A stretch of DNA of 64,000 nt, taken from NCBI RefSeq assembly GCF_040801915.1, contig NZ_JBFMIA010000011.1:1-64000 (forward strand). The letters run 5' to 3'. The DNA is from Jeotgalibacillus marinus. GTDB taxonomy: Bacteria > Bacillota > Bacilli > Bacillales > Jeotgalibacillaceae. Under the pieces are notes generated by a model that saw nothing but the letters and a program-made list of their open reading frames with translations, did no database searches and had not been told where the DNA came from. Made by a program: the position numbers and the translations under genes. Shown piece by piece: positions 27,073 through 36,239 of this stretch. Numbering within the stretch: position 1 is the stretch's first letter; each line of letters starts with the position of its first letter.

Positions 27073-27222
27073 TTATTGATTTTTTTTACGTTTCTTATTG
27101 TTTTGTTTTTGTGCCTCAGTAAGTGGTTCATTGGCAATTTCTTCGTTATATCCAGCCCCTGTACCTTGAGCACTTGCTGCATTCATTCCAGGAATGATAT
27201 GTTTTGCTTTTCTTTTTACCAT
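27073..27222 (-). CDS. sspO: Small acid-soluble spore protein O
   Basis: The 49-residue product begins MVKRKAKHIIPGMNAASAQG, continues GTGAGYNEE and ends in QKQNNKKRKKNQ, the characteristic start, Gly-rich middle and basic tail of SspO (CotK), a minor forespore protein. ATG 27222 follows GGAGGG. In B. subtilis sspO lies between yneK and citB; here trpS takes the citB side. Confidence 0.9.
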   Translation of the reverse strand: MVKRKAKHIIPGMNAASAQGTGAGYNEEIANEPLTEAQKQNNKKRKKNQ

Positions 27223-27240
27223 AGGGAACCCTCCATATGT

Positions 27241-27348
27241 TTAGTGATATCCGTTCTGTCCATTTGCTGAGCTGGAAGTTTTATGTTGTGGTTTTTGTTT
27301 ACTTTTTTGTTTTGTTCCACCGTCTTTTTTCTGTTTATTCGTGCTCAC
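27241..27348 (-). CDS. Small basic protein upstream of sspO, possible SspP-type spore protein
   Basis: GTG 27348 follows GGGAGGTGA. The product is 35 residues, almost entirely Lys, Gln, Ser, Asn and Gly (NKQKKDGGTKQKSKQKPQHK), and ends 18 bases before sspO. The composition and operon partner suggest a minor small acid-soluble spore protein like SspP (CotL). However, it is shorter, and it precedes sspO, whereas I recall sspP following sspO in B. subtilis. Confidence 0.55.
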   Translation of the reverse strand: MSTNKQKKDGGTKQKSKQKPQHKTSSSANGQNGYH

Positions 27349-27396
27349 TACAATCACCTCCCAAGGTTATTTTTATTCTTTCCTTTTACAAAAAAA

Positions 27397-27419
27397 GCAT
27401 CCTAGAAAATCTAGGATGC
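27397..27419 (-). terminator. Terminator after trpS
   Basis: GCATCCTAGA pairs with TCTAGGATGC around a 3-base loop; on the minus strand it is followed by TTTTTTT. It separates trpS from the small spore-protein genes. Confidence 0.85.
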
Positions 27420-27544
27420 GAATAGTGCAAATGATTTTAATAAAAATTTAGCAAAAAGGATATTATATCTTTACATTCAAACTAAATTTGGACAAATAAA
27501 TCTAAATTTTTACCTTCATAAGAAAGACAACGAAAAACCTTAAG

Positions 27545-28531
27545 TTAGAAATAGTTCATACTCATTGCCTCACGTATCTCTTGCATTGTTTCTTTTGCTA
27601 CAAGTTGTGCTTTTTCTGTACCTGACATAAGAATTTCATAGACCATTTTTGGATTATTTTGATACACTATTCTTCGTTCCCTCATTGGTTCAAGGAAATC
27701 GTTGATACTTTGAGCGATTTTTAGCTTGCATTCCATACATCCGATTTGCCCCTTTTTACAGCTTTCATAAATTTCATCGGAGCCTTCTTTACGAAAGGTT
27801 TGATGATATGCATAGATTGGACAAATGTCAGGATGACCGATATCCATTTTGTGAACTCGAGCAGGATCAGTTGTCGCTTTTTTAATCTTCTCATTGACCT
27901 CTTCTTGGGTGGAATCCAAATGAATGGCATTTCCAAGGCTTTTACTCATTTTATTGTTTCCATCTAATCCGATAAGCCGTGGAACATCCCCGATGAGTGG
28001 TTTTGGTTCCAATAACACAGGTTTATAAAGTTGGTTAAATCGACGCACGATTTTCCTTGTTTGTTCAATATGAGGAAGTTGATCCTCACCTATAGGAACC
28101 AACGTCGCCTTACAAAAGGTAATATCTGCTGTCTGACTTACAGGATAGCCAAGGAATCCGTAATACATATCTTGAAAGCCACGTTCCTTAGCTTCCGATT
28201 TAATCGTGGGATTATGGCGTAATGAATTCACCGTCACAAACATGGAAAAATAAGTGGTTAACTCAGCAATCTCTGGAATCAAAGATTGAACAAAAATCGT
28301 TGCCTTATCAGGGTTAATTCCTGCGGATAAATAGTCTAAGGCCACATTGCGTAAGTTTTGCTCGATCAACTCTGGTTTTTCAAAGTGAGTAGTCAGTGCT
28401 TGAACGTCTGCTAGTAATAAGTATGTTTCATATTGATTTTGCAACTCCACTCGGTTTTTTAAGCTCCCAACGTAATGTCCAAGGTGAAGTTTTCCTGTAA
28501 TCCGATCTCCTGTTAATATACGCTCTTTCAT
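27545..28531 (-). CDS. trpS: Tryptophanyl-tRNA synthetase
   Basis: The 328-residue class I synthetase charges tRNA-Trp. The HIGH-type motif is GKLHLGHYVGSL (residues 13-24) and the KMSKS loop is GNNKMSKSLG. The sequence (LTGDRITGKLHLGHYVGSLKNR, VPIGEDQLPHIEQTR, GCMECK) resembles the lineage found in streptococci and lactobacilli more than the usual Bacillus TrpS, which begins with an IQPSG-type motif. It may be an auxiliary enzyme. ATG 28531 follows AGGAGG. Control is by the upstream T-box and possibly a Trp-Trp leader ORF. Confidence 0.92.
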   Translation of the reverse strand: MKERILTGDRITGKLHLGHYVGSLKNRVELQNQYETYLLLADVQALTTHFEKPELIEQNLRNVALDYLSAGINPDKATIFVQSLIPEIAELTTYFSMFVTVNSLRHNPTIKSEAKERGFQDMYYGFLGYPVSQTADITFCKATLVPIGEDQLPHIEQTRKIVRRFNQLYKPVLLEPKPLIGDVPRLIGLDGNNKMSKSLGNAIHLDSTQEEVNEKIKKATTDPARVHKMDIGHPDICPIYAYHQTFRKEGSDEIYESCKKGQIGCMECKLKIAQSINDFLEPMRERRIVYQNNPKMVYEILMSGTEKAQLVAKETMQEIREAMSMNYF

Positions 28532-28595
28532 TTATGATCCTCCTAATAATTTTTCTTCTATGATTTAAACTTGAGATCCACCAGTCATCATCCAT
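28428..28595 (-). CDS. Putative leader ORF with tandem Trp codons, overlapping trpS
   Basis: Between the T-box terminator and trpS lies an ATG (28595) with a near-ideal ribosome site (AGGGGGTGATG). The frame begins MDDDWWISSLN, so two tandem TGG codons follow within six codons. It runs through the trpS ribosome site and overlaps the trpS start out of frame to 28428 (55 codons). The coding potential beyond about residue 15 looks accidental. The arrangement resembles the Trp-rich leader peptide of the B. subtilis anti-TRAP operon. Function inferred. Confidence 0.45.
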   Translation of the reverse strand: MDDDWWISSLNHRRKIIRRIINERAYINRRSDYRKTSPWTLRWELKKPSGVAKSI

Positions 28596-28620
28596 GGACA
28601 TCACCCCCTTTAAGAAATAC

Positions 28621-28890
28621 AAAAAACCTCGCCCAGTAAAGGACGAGGTTAACGTGGTACCACCTTTTTAAATCGCAACAAGCGATTCGCTCTAAAGTAC
28701 AGTAAGAGTAGAAAATCCTTACGATACTCCTCTCTTGAAAACGGGAAGAGAATCCCGGCAACGCCTACTCATTGTTCAGCGAGCGATTCAGAAGCCCATT
28801 CGATATCAGGTGAGGATCGGTTCACAGCAACCACCGACTCTCTGAACCTCATAACTGATACGTACTTGTTCTTCTTCTACATCGTTAATC
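28621..28890 (-). promoter_or_regulatory. T-box riboswitch of trpS (Trp)
   Basis: On the minus strand the T-box sequence GGTGGTACCACG (28663-28652) is followed by a G/C-rich terminator hairpin, AACCTCG / CGAGGTT plus TTTTTT (28650-28621). Upstream are stem I features (AGAGAGTCGGTGGTTGCTG) and a candidate specifier UGG in GAAUGGGCUUC (about 28804-28794), the Trp codon. Uncharged tRNA-Trp should stabilise the antiterminator and allow trpS expression. Confidence 0.85.
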
Positions 28891-28925
28891 CGTTCATGTT
28901 TTAATTTATTTTATAATAAACGGAA

Positions 28926-29162
28926 ATGGTCAAAAAATCAAATGACATAACTTGCAAAAGGAGGGAACAGTTTATGGTCCCTTATTATGGTCAAACTTGG
29001 ATCTTATGCAAGGCAGGACAAGGTCTCAAACTTAAAGAAATCGGAAGCATAGAAAAAACTATATTTATATTGGATTACGTTTTAAATAAATCGCTGCGTC
29101 GTCGTGTACAACGAGGAATAAATAAAGGAGAGACCATGAATGTCTTAGAAGCATTCGTTTAA
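28926..29162 (+). mobile_element. Tn3-family transposase C-terminal fragment
   Basis: The frame reads KAGQGLKLKEIGSIEKTIFI, then DYVLNKSLRRRVQRGINKGE. This matches the conserved IEKTIFxLDYxxxxSLRRRIQRGLNKGE block near the C-terminus of Tn3-type TnpA. About 65 codons remain, ending abruptly at 29162, where they overlap by 4 bases the stop of the opposing gene. No inverted terminal repeat or resolvase was seen. Confidence 0.75.
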
Positions 29163-29716
29163 TTAGAATCTTCTAATGATCGTGCCATTTCATCACCAAA
29201 GTTGTTTAAAACGAATTCCTGCTCTTCAGATTCACTCATTATTTCATAAGCTTCACCAATTGTTCCATCTTGGTAACCCCAGAAGTAGTTATGGTCTTCG
29301 ACTACGGTGTCAAACTCTTCATTCTTCCATCCTGTAGCAATCTTTAATAAGTCATCTTTCAAGTCAAAATTGCTGTTAAAAATAATATCATAAACCTTTT
29401 CAATCGTATCTGGAATCAATGGAATTGCTCCCCATTTTTCTGTTGCTTTCACTTTTTGGTGTACCATTTTGTGCATCACATCAATAACATCCTCTTGGGT
29501 TGAATCATTATCAATCCCAATATCATATTGTATTACATCGATCTTCATTGTCTGCTCAGTTTCTTCGGATTCCGCACCTTTCACCACTTCAGATTGGACT
29601 TTTGCTTGTTCCTGTTTCTTACTATTCTCGCGAGAAAGGTCTAAGCCTACATACATTCCTATCCCAGCGGCAGCTATTACAGCGACAGTAATTAGAGTTA
29701 TAATCATTTTTTTCAT
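29159..29716 (-). CDS. DUF6241-type secreted or membrane-anchored protein
   Basis: The 185-residue product has an N-terminal hydrophobic anchor (MIITLITVAVIAAAGIGMYVGL), a short charged linker and a C-terminal domain. The domain has VMHKMVHQKVKATEKWGAIP, WKNEEFDTVVEDHNYFW and SEEQEFVLNNFG, the block pattern I associate with DUF6241 of Bacilli. ATG 29716 follows TTGGAGGAC. Function unknown. Confidence 0.65.
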   Translation of the reverse strand: MKKMIITLITVAVIAAAGIGMYVGLDLSRENSKKQEQAKVQSEVVKGAESEETEQTMKIDVIQYDIGIDNDSTQEDVIDVMHKMVHQKVKATEKWGAIPLIPDTIEKVYDIIFNSNFDLKDDLLKIATGWKNEEFDTVVEDHNYFWGYQDGTIGEAYEIMSESEEQEFVLNNFGDEMARSLEDSN

Positions 29717-30101
29717 AAAAGTCCTCCAATTCTAATGTTTTTTATCAGACTGAAATTTCGTGATTGTAACGTTAAAAAAGTGTGTACCATCCTTATTGAC
29801 TAATTGAATTTTTTAAATTACACTGTTTGCCTTTGTTGGTTTTGTTTTGGTTCTTACTTTCACTTCGACACTGTAGAGATGTATTCCTTTTTTTATGCCT
29901 AAAAAACCTTGTCACACAAGGGCTGAGGTGTATAAATTCATTCAATAAATAGATTGCAAAAAACGACCATAAGTTCCATAATGAGTCTGTCGAAAGTCTC
30001 ATCCATCCATTCCCTCGGTTTACTATATTCTCTTACATTCGAGTTTCATCTTTCTTTTGATATAATAACTAACAATGATCGTAGAAAAGAGGAGTCGTTT
30101 C
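29717..30101. other. AT-rich gap upstream of sbcD
   Basis: No supported gene. A short hairpin (CCTTGT / ACAAGG) occurs near 29906-29921. A TATAAT at 30061-30066 is a likely -10 for sbcD; no clear -35 is visible. Confidence 0.35.
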
Positions 30102-31247
30102 ATGAAATTTATTCATACAGCCGATTGGCATTTAGGGAAACTTGTCCATGGTGTATATATGACAGAAGATCAAAAACAAGTCATTAAAGAACTAATTGAT
30201 ATTTTAATAGAAGAGCAACCGGATGCACTTGTTATAGCGGGTGACCTTTATGATCGTTCTGTGCCCCCAACAGATGCTGTTAATCTATTAAATGATACAT
30301 TGCATACAATAAATGTCGACATGAATATCCCGATTGTAGCAATTTCAGGAAATCATGACAGCTCAGAGCGTCTATCTTTTGGTGCATCTTGGTATCGTAA
30401 ATCTAATCTTTATATGACTGGTAAATGGTTGCCAAATCAACAACCGGTTGAAATAAAAGGTGTCAGGTTTCATCCTGTTCCATTTTCAGATCCAGGTCCA
30501 ATTCGCGAGGTATTGCAACAGAAGGATCTTACTTCGCACCATGATGCAATGAAAGCAGTTGTTGAAAAGATCGTCGAAAAGATGGATTTGTCTGTGCCGA
30601 ATGTGTTTGTAGGACATGCGTTTGTTTTAGGCGGTTCAACTAGTGATTCTGAGCGGACGTTATCAGTTGGAGGATCAGGATGTGTTGGAGGAGAGCTATT
30701 CTTACCCTTCACCTACACAGCTCTTGGTCACCTCCATAGTCCTGATGCAATCAAACACGACACCATTCACTATTCAGGGTCTCTGATGAAGTATTCATTT
30801 TCCGAAGCAAAGCAGCGAAAAATAGTGAAAGTCGTTGAGATCAATGAAGAGGGTGCTGTAACGGTCACAGAAAAACCATTAAAAGCTGAACGTGACATGC
30901 GTGAAATCAAAGGTTATCTACAGGAACTGATGGATGAAGAGTTTTATCGTACGCAAAAACGAGACGATTTTTTAAAAATTACGTTGCTTGATGATGGAGC
31001 GCTTATCGATCCAATGAATCAATTGAGACAAATTTATCCGAACGTATTGCATCTAGAGAGAAAATTAGCGCTTCGAGATCAATCTAAACGAACGACAGCC
31101 TCATTGGACGCACGTGAAGGAAAAACGGATATTGATCTATTTAAAGAATTTTATGATCAAGTCACGACAAGTGATTGGTCATTACAAAAAGAAAATAAGC
31201 TGACGACCGTTTTGCAGCATGTCAGAAATAAGGAGGATCAATCATGA
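30102..31247 (+). CDS. sbcD: Exonuclease SbcCD, nuclease subunit D
   Basis: The 381-residue product starts at ATG 30102 (MKFIHTADWHLGK) after AGAGGAG. It is a Mre11-type metallophosphoesterase with metal-binding motifs DWHLG, GDLYDRS, GNHDSSERL, VGHAF and GHLHSP. With SbcC it cleaves hairpins and DNA ends during repair. The stop overlaps sbcC by 4 bases (ATGA), which suggests translational coupling. Confidence 0.96.
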   Translation: MKFIHTADWHLGKLVHGVYMTEDQKQVIKELIDILIEEQPDALVIAGDLYDRSVPPTDAVNLLNDTLHTINVDMNIPIVAISGNHDSSERLSFGASWYRKSNLYMTGKWLPNQQPVEIKGVRFHPVPFSDPGPIREVLQQKDLTSHHDAMKAVVEKIVEKMDLSVPNVFVGHAFVLGGSTSDSERTLSVGGSGCVGGELFLPFTYTALGHLHSPDAIKHDTIHYSGSLMKYSFSEAKQRKIVKVVEINEEGAVTVTEKPLKAERDMREIKGYLQELMDEEFYRTQKRDDFLKITLLDDGALIDPMNQLRQIYPNVLHLERKLALRDQSKRTTASLDAREGKTDIDLFKEFYDQVTTSDWSLQKENKLTTVLQHVRNKEDQS

Positions 31248-34200
31248 AGCCGATTACGTTAACGATGCAAGCGTTTGGACCTTATGCAAACATTGAACAT
31301 ATTAACTTTCGTATGCTAGAAAACCGTACAATGTTCGTTATTTCTGGAAAAACAGGTTCAGGAAAAACGACCATTTTTGATGGCATTGCTTTTGCTATCT
31401 ATGGTCGTACGAGCGGGGAAGAACGTACAGGTACAGACTTACGCAGCCAATTTGCGAACGCTTCCGTGTTGACGGAAGTAACACTTCAATTTAGTTTGAA
31501 AAATCGCCACTATAAAATCATTCGCTCGCCCCAACAAGAAAAACAAAAAACACGTGGAGATGGATTTACAACCATCAATACAAAAGCAGAACTATATCAA
31601 CTCGATAATGGTGAAGAACGCCTGCTTGCGGGAAATGTGAGAGAGGTTGACGAAAAAATCCGCTCGTTAATGCAACTTGATTTCCATCAATTCAAGCAAA
31701 TTCTCATGATTCCACAAGGTGAATTTCGCAAGCTATTAACATCTGATAGTAAAGATAAAGAACAAATTCTTCAAAAGCTTTTTCATACGGAACTATTTAA
31801 AAATGTTCAAGACCATTTGAAAGAAAAAGCAGGTCATCTTGAACGACAAGTGGGGCAATCGAGAATGGAACGTTTAAAGTGGATTGGATCGATCGACCCA
31901 CTCGACCATGAAAAGTTAAAAAACCTTCTAACAGCTGACTCGATTCATGAAGAAATGGTTTTATCACTAGCGAAGAACTTAGTAGCAACTCAAAAAGAAG
32001 AAAAAAAACAGCTCAGCAAGGAATTAGCGACTGAACGAACAAAACGAGACCAATTAATGAAAGAAATGGAGAGAGCCATCTATATTGATGAAGCGTTTGT
32101 GCAGCTTGCACGATTGAAAGAAGAGGTTCAAGAACTGACACAACAGCAACAACAAATAAATGAACAAAAAGAACGCATTGTCGTTGCTAAGCAAGCAGAA
32201 AAACTCTGGCCGGTTAGAAATGAGCTTAACGAGAAAAAGCGAGTTTTAGAAGAGCGAGTTCGAGAGATCAAATCTTTTGAAAAAGCACTGGATAAAGCAA
32301 CATCAGACCTTGTATCCGCAAATCAAGCGGATCAAAAGCTTGAACAACGAAGAGAAGAGAATGAATTACTTCAACAAGAACTTCATGATGTATTGGCTCT
32401 TGAAGACAAAATAACTGAGCGAAAATCATTCGAACAATCTTTAACAAAGATTACCCAACAAGGAATGGTTGAAAAAAAGTCACTCAATCATATGGAAGAA
32501 CAGCTCAAAACCACGCAGCAAGAAATTTCTATGCTAGATAAAGAACTTTCACAATTAAATGATTCTAAACTGCAATCATATGAAGAAAAAGATCAATTAC
32601 AGTCCAAACGCTATGTCCTTCAATTAATTGAGCGAGCTCTCCGGATAAACAGTCAACTTAGACAATGGACAGACCGGATTGTCTTACTGAAGGAAGAAAA
32701 CATTCAAACAGAAAACCAAGTGAAAGAAGCGAATGAAGAGAAAAAAGAGATTGAACGCCAATTTTACTCTTCACAAGCTGTCATACTTTCGCGTCAATTA
32801 CACCAAGATGAACCTTGCCCCGTTTGTGGATCAAGCCATCATCCAAATAAGGCCACGGGTGACGATCATCATGTGTCGGAACAGGAATTAGCTATCGCTG
32901 CTGAGAAGTGGCAACTAGCTTTATCTGACCGTGAAAAAGGACTTGTTGAATTAAACCAAGCAAGCGAGCGTTTGAAAGAAATCAATTTAGAAAAAAGTCA
33001 AATGACAGTAGAGCTTGAGTCAATTCTTGGTGAATTCGAATGGACGAGATTGGATCAAATTAAATTGTCAGTGGGCGAAGAAATCGTTCAAAAAGAACAA
33101 ATCATACGTAAGATGGATCAAGATACAGCAAGAGCGAAGCAATCTCTTGCAAAAAAAGACTCGCTCGTAAAATCACTCGAACAGCTTACGGTCCAGTTTA
33201 ATAATCAAACGATAAATGTACAACAAAAGCGTGACCAATTTGTCGAGGCACAAACGAATTTAAATCGACTAAGCGGAGAGATCCCTAATGAATATTTGGA
33301 TGAGGTACATTACCAAAAGAAAATCCAAGAATTAAAAAACCTAATCTCAAGCTTTGAAGCACAAAAGAAACAAGCAGAAGAACAAGCATCTCATTTAAAA
33401 GAACACCATCAAACCATTTCAAACCGATTAGACCAAACACGAGAAGAGCGGGACAAGGAACAACACAGACTCGCTGAAATACAAACAAAATGGCATCAAT
33501 CATTGGAAGAGTCGGCGTTTGAAGACGAACAACACTTAATAGAATCAAGAATTAGCGAACTCGAACTTGCCCAAAATGAACATCATGTTCAGCAATTTGA
33601 ACAACAATTTTATTCGACGAAGCAACAGATGAACACCAAGGAAAAAGAACTCGAAAACATAGAGAAAGCTGATCGAACGTTGCTCAATGAACAACTGAAG
33701 AAAATAGATGAAATATTGCAGAACATAGAGACAAATCATCATAAAGTCACATCGTATATTGAACGCCATGAATCACTGTTAGATCGAATTGAAGAAAATG
33801 CTCGTGCAACGGCCACTCTTGAAGAAGAATATTCACTGGTGGGTCACTTAGCTGATATGGCAAACGGTAAAAACCATTTACGGTTAACGTTTGAACGATA
33901 CGTCTTGGCATTTTATTTAGAAGATATCTTATTCATCGCAAACGACAGGTTAAGCAAAATGACCTCTGGACGTTATCAACTTTTAAGAAAAGAGGACAAG
34001 TCTAAAGGCAATGTTCAAGGTGGACTCGAATTACTTATATTTGATCAATACACGGGGCAACAGCGCCATGTCAAGACTTTGTCAGGAGGAGAGGCGTTTA
34101 AGGCATCTTTGTCTCTCGCTTTAGGACTTGCTGAGGTTGTTCAATCGCATGCAGGTGGAGTATCGCTTGAAACGATGTTTATCGATGAAGGATTTGGTAC

Positions 34201-34375
34201 ACTTGACCCTGAATCACTTGATCAAGCTATCGAGTCACTTATGGATATTCAAAGCAGTGGAAGACTGGTTGGAGTAATCTCACACGTACCTGAACTAAAG
34301 GAACGCATTGATGCGAGACTTGAAGTGGAATCCACACAACAAGGCAGTACGACAGCGTTTTATTTCACTTCATAG
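31244..34375 (+). CDS. sbcC: Exonuclease SbcCD, ATPase subunit C
   Basis: The 1,043-residue Rad50-type SMC protein has Walker A GKTGSGKTT in the N-terminal lobe (residues 35-43), long coiled coils rich in Gln, Glu and Lys, a zinc hook CPVCGSSHHP near residue 525, then the C-terminal signature TLSGGEAFKASLSLAL and Walker B TMFIDEGFGTLD. It forms the ATP-driven clamp that presents DNA ends to SbcD. Length is normal. Confidence 0.96.
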   Translation: MKPITLTMQAFGPYANIEHINFRMLENRTMFVISGKTGSGKTTIFDGIAFAIYGRTSGEERTGTDLRSQFANASVLTEVTLQFSLKNRHYKIIRSPQQEKQKTRGDGFTTINTKAELYQLDNGEERLLAGNVREVDEKIRSLMQLDFHQFKQILMIPQGEFRKLLTSDSKDKEQILQKLFHTELFKNVQDHLKEKAGHLERQVGQSRMERLKWIGSIDPLDHEKLKNLLTADSIHEEMVLSLAKNLVATQKEEKKQLSKELATERTKRDQLMKEMERAIYIDEAFVQLARLKEEVQELTQQQQQINEQKERIVVAKQAEKLWPVRNELNEKKRVLEERVREIKSFEKALDKATSDLVSANQADQKLEQRREENELLQQELHDVLALEDKITERKSFEQSLTKITQQGMVEKKSLNHMEEQLKTTQQEISMLDKELSQLNDSKLQSYEEKDQLQSKRYVLQLIERALRINSQLRQWTDRIVLLKEENIQTENQVKEANEEKKEIERQFYSSQAVILSRQLHQDEPCPVCGSSHHPNKATGDDHHVSEQELAIAAEKWQLALSDREKGLVELNQASERLKEINLEKSQMTVELESILGEFEWTRLDQIKLSVGEEIVQKEQIIRKMDQDTARAKQSLAKKDSLVKSLEQLTVQFNNQTINVQQKRDQFVEAQTNLNRLSGEIPNEYLDEVHYQKKIQELKNLISSFEAQKKQAEEQASHLKEHHQTISNRLDQTREERDKEQHRLAEIQTKWHQSLEESAFEDEQHLIESRISELELAQNEHHVQQFEQQFYSTKQQMNTKEKELENIEKADRTLLNEQLKKIDEILQNIETNHHKVTSYIERHESLLDRIEENARATATLEEEYSLVGHLADMANGKNHLRLTFERYVLAFYLEDILFIANDRLSKMTSGRYQLLRKEDKSKGNVQGGLELLIFDQYTGQQRHVKTLSGGEAFKASLSLALGLAEVVQSHAGGVSLETMFIDEGFGTLDPESLDQAIESLMDIQSSGRLVGVISHVPELKERIDARLEVESTQQGSTTAFYFTS

Positions 34376-34490
34376 AGTCGATGTCACAAAATCTACATGT
34401 TCCTCCGCTTTGATCCGTTGTGATTATGTCGTCGTTTATGTACAATTAGGTGGCTAGATCAAGAACGAGTATTGAATGGAGGACATACAT

Positions 34491-35072
34491 ATGAAAAAAC
34501 GCATAATTATTGCAATGATGGCAGTTATTACAATAATCTTAGCGGCTTGTTCGAGTGGGTTCGAAGGGAACATGAACCGTGAATTAGGAGACTTTTCTTA
34601 TACTAATCAACAACATGAAACAGTGACACTAGATGATATCAAAGGAACACCGACGTTAGTTAATTTTATCTTTACAAATTGTGACACGGTTTGCCCACCA
34701 ATGACCTATAATATGTCTCAAGTTCAAGCTGAAATTGAAAGCGCAGGAATTGAAGACTATCAGATCGTCTCTTTTAGTGTGGACCCTGAAAATGATACGC
34801 CAGAAGCATTACAAGAGTTTATGAGTGCCTATGAGATGAATGAAGACAAGTGGAATTTCTTAACAGGTTACAGCCAGAAAGAGATTATAGAAATTGCACT
34901 GGATTCATTTCAACAGATCGTTGCTGATGATCCTACAACAGATCAAGTCGTACATCAAACATTCTTTTATTTAATAAACAAAGATGGAACCGTTGTGAAA
35001 AGTTACGACGGGATTACTGATGTTCCAACAGATGAAATCGTGTCAGATTTAAAAACTGTGGCTAAAGAATAG
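34491..35072 (+). CDS. SCO1/SenC-family lipoprotein (copper chaperone for cytochrome oxidase)
   Basis: ATG 34491 is preferred over ATG 34476 because GGAGG lies between them. The 193-residue product has a lipoprotein signal (ITIILAACSSG, lipid-attached Cys) and a thioredoxin fold with the copper-binding CxxxC in FIFTNCDTVCPPM and the conserved His in DQVVHQTFFYL. It matches B. subtilis YpmQ (BsSCO), which loads the CuA site of cytochrome c oxidase. Confidence 0.9.
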   Translation: MKKRIIIAMMAVITIILAACSSGFEGNMNRELGDFSYTNQQHETVTLDDIKGTPTLVNFIFTNCDTVCPPMTYNMSQVQAEIESAGIEDYQIVSFSVDPENDTPEALQEFMSAYEMNEDKWNFLTGYSQKEIIEIALDSFQQIVADDPTTDQVVHQTFFYLINKDGTVVKSYDGITDVPTDEIVSDLKTVAKE

Positions 35073-35126
35073 TAAATAGTACAGAAATAAGAAGGTCCTA
35101 CGCTATTGTAGAAATTTGTCGAGATG

Positions 35127-35177
35127 ACAACGACTCCCACTACAAAGGTTTTATAACATTGTAGTGGGAGTCGTTGT
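35127..35177. terminator. Long 19-bp hairpin after the SCO gene
   Basis: ACAACGACTCCCACTACAA (35127-35145) pairs perfectly with 35159-35177. There is no T-run directly after it, so termination is likely but not certain. Confidence 0.5.
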
Positions 35178-35186
35178 GTCGTCAAA

Positions 35187-35451
35187 GTGAAAAAAGAGGC
35201 GAGGGTTGTTGTCTTCTTTCGCTTTATTTATTTTTCAATTGGAACTTATCACCAGTACAAGCCATTTTCAGAAGTTTTTCGTATGAAAGCCAAACGTATC
35301 AAGTTGATGATGTTGAATTTTTCAAAGCTCGGTCTTTTGAAGATGTTCATACACTGTCGTTTGGACAACGAGATATTGACGGCGTGCAGACGTTTTTAGG
35401 ATTCACAACGAATTTCACGCAGAAAGCAATGGAAGGAAAGGTGACGAACAC
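35187..35451 (+). pseudogene. Possible frameshifted small gene before the acidic protein
   Basis: A GTG at 35187 opens a short basic, hydrophobic start (KKEARVVVFFRFIYF). A second frame across the same region reads QVDDVEFFKARSFEDVHTL and DIDGVQTFLGFTTNFTQKAM up to about 35445, which looks more protein-like. Joining them needs one frameshift and the ribosome site is weak. I do not recognise a family; it may be noise. Confidence 0.25.
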
Positions 35452-35901
35452 ATGCGAAAAAAAGAATGGGTGTTATTATCAACCATGTCTTTTATTATGA
35501 TGACGAGTGTCACGGTTATTGTAGTCGAGTTTGTATCACCACCTTCTCCTGACATTCAAGAAATTCAAGAAGAAATGGAACCGAGTGAATTTGATCAAGA
35601 AGTTCCTCAAGAAGCAGAGCAATCGAGTGAAGGAAATCAAGAAACAGAACAAAATCAGTTAAATGATGAGGAATCAGTTAACGATCATTCCTCTCAAAGT
35701 GAACAACCAAAACCTGATACACAAAATCAACAACTAGAAAACGTTGAGGAAGAAACAGAACTAAATGCTGAAACCCGTGTGAATGAAATGTATCAACATC
35801 AAGACCACGAAGAACGAGATCAATCAATTGAAGAATTGTACCCACCAAACCTTCCCCAGACTCCTGATAATCCTACAGTTGAGATTGATAAAGAAGAATA
35901 A
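35452..35901 (+). CDS. Acidic Glu/Gln-rich membrane-anchored protein
   Basis: The 149-residue product has a single N-terminal TM helix or signal (WVLLSTMSFIMMTSVTVIVVEF) followed by about 120 residues of low-complexity Glu, Gln, Asn and Ser with a Pro-rich end. It is probably a disordered extracellular tail. ATG 35452 follows GGAAAGGTGA. Family and function unknown. Confidence 0.55.
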   Translation: MRKKEWVLLSTMSFIMMTSVTVIVVEFVSPPSPDIQEIQEEMEPSEFDQEVPQEAEQSSEGNQETEQNQLNDEESVNDHSSQSEQPKPDTQNQQLENVEEETELNAETRVNEMYQHQDHEERDQSIEELYPPNLPQTPDNPTVEIDKEE

Positions 35902-36239
35902 GTAGGTTCACGTGAATGTATAATCAAGTCATTTATGAACACCATATAAAAAACGAAAAAATTTCTTCCTTCAATTGTTGTTTATCGTTGTCGTTCTTTT
36001 TCCTAGCAGTTTTTAAACGAGGTAAAGTTTCAATTATTGAATGATCACGTTTCAGTCATCAAGTAAGACTTTAGTCTCGTATTACCCTCATTCGTCTACA
36101 CTGACTTGATGATTTTTCTTTTCAGGATACGCCCCTTGTTGTTTTCTCGATTGCCAAAATGTTTACGGGTTAATCTTGTATTTTTTGCTCATTTTTGTGT
36201 TCCAAAGAGATAATTTACTCACAACATAAGGAGAAAATA
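35902..36239. other. Intergenic leader of the BCCT gene
   Basis: This is an AT-rich leader. A long-range pair (CATCAAGTAAG near 36056 and CTTGATG near 36106) could form a hairpin ahead of the transporter gene. No ORF with a ribosome site is present. Confidence 0.3.

Noticed and set aside
28926..29162. Independent small gene of 78 codons
   Set aside because: The sequence is the C-terminal block of a Tn3-type transposase, so it is a transposon remnant rather than a gene of its own.
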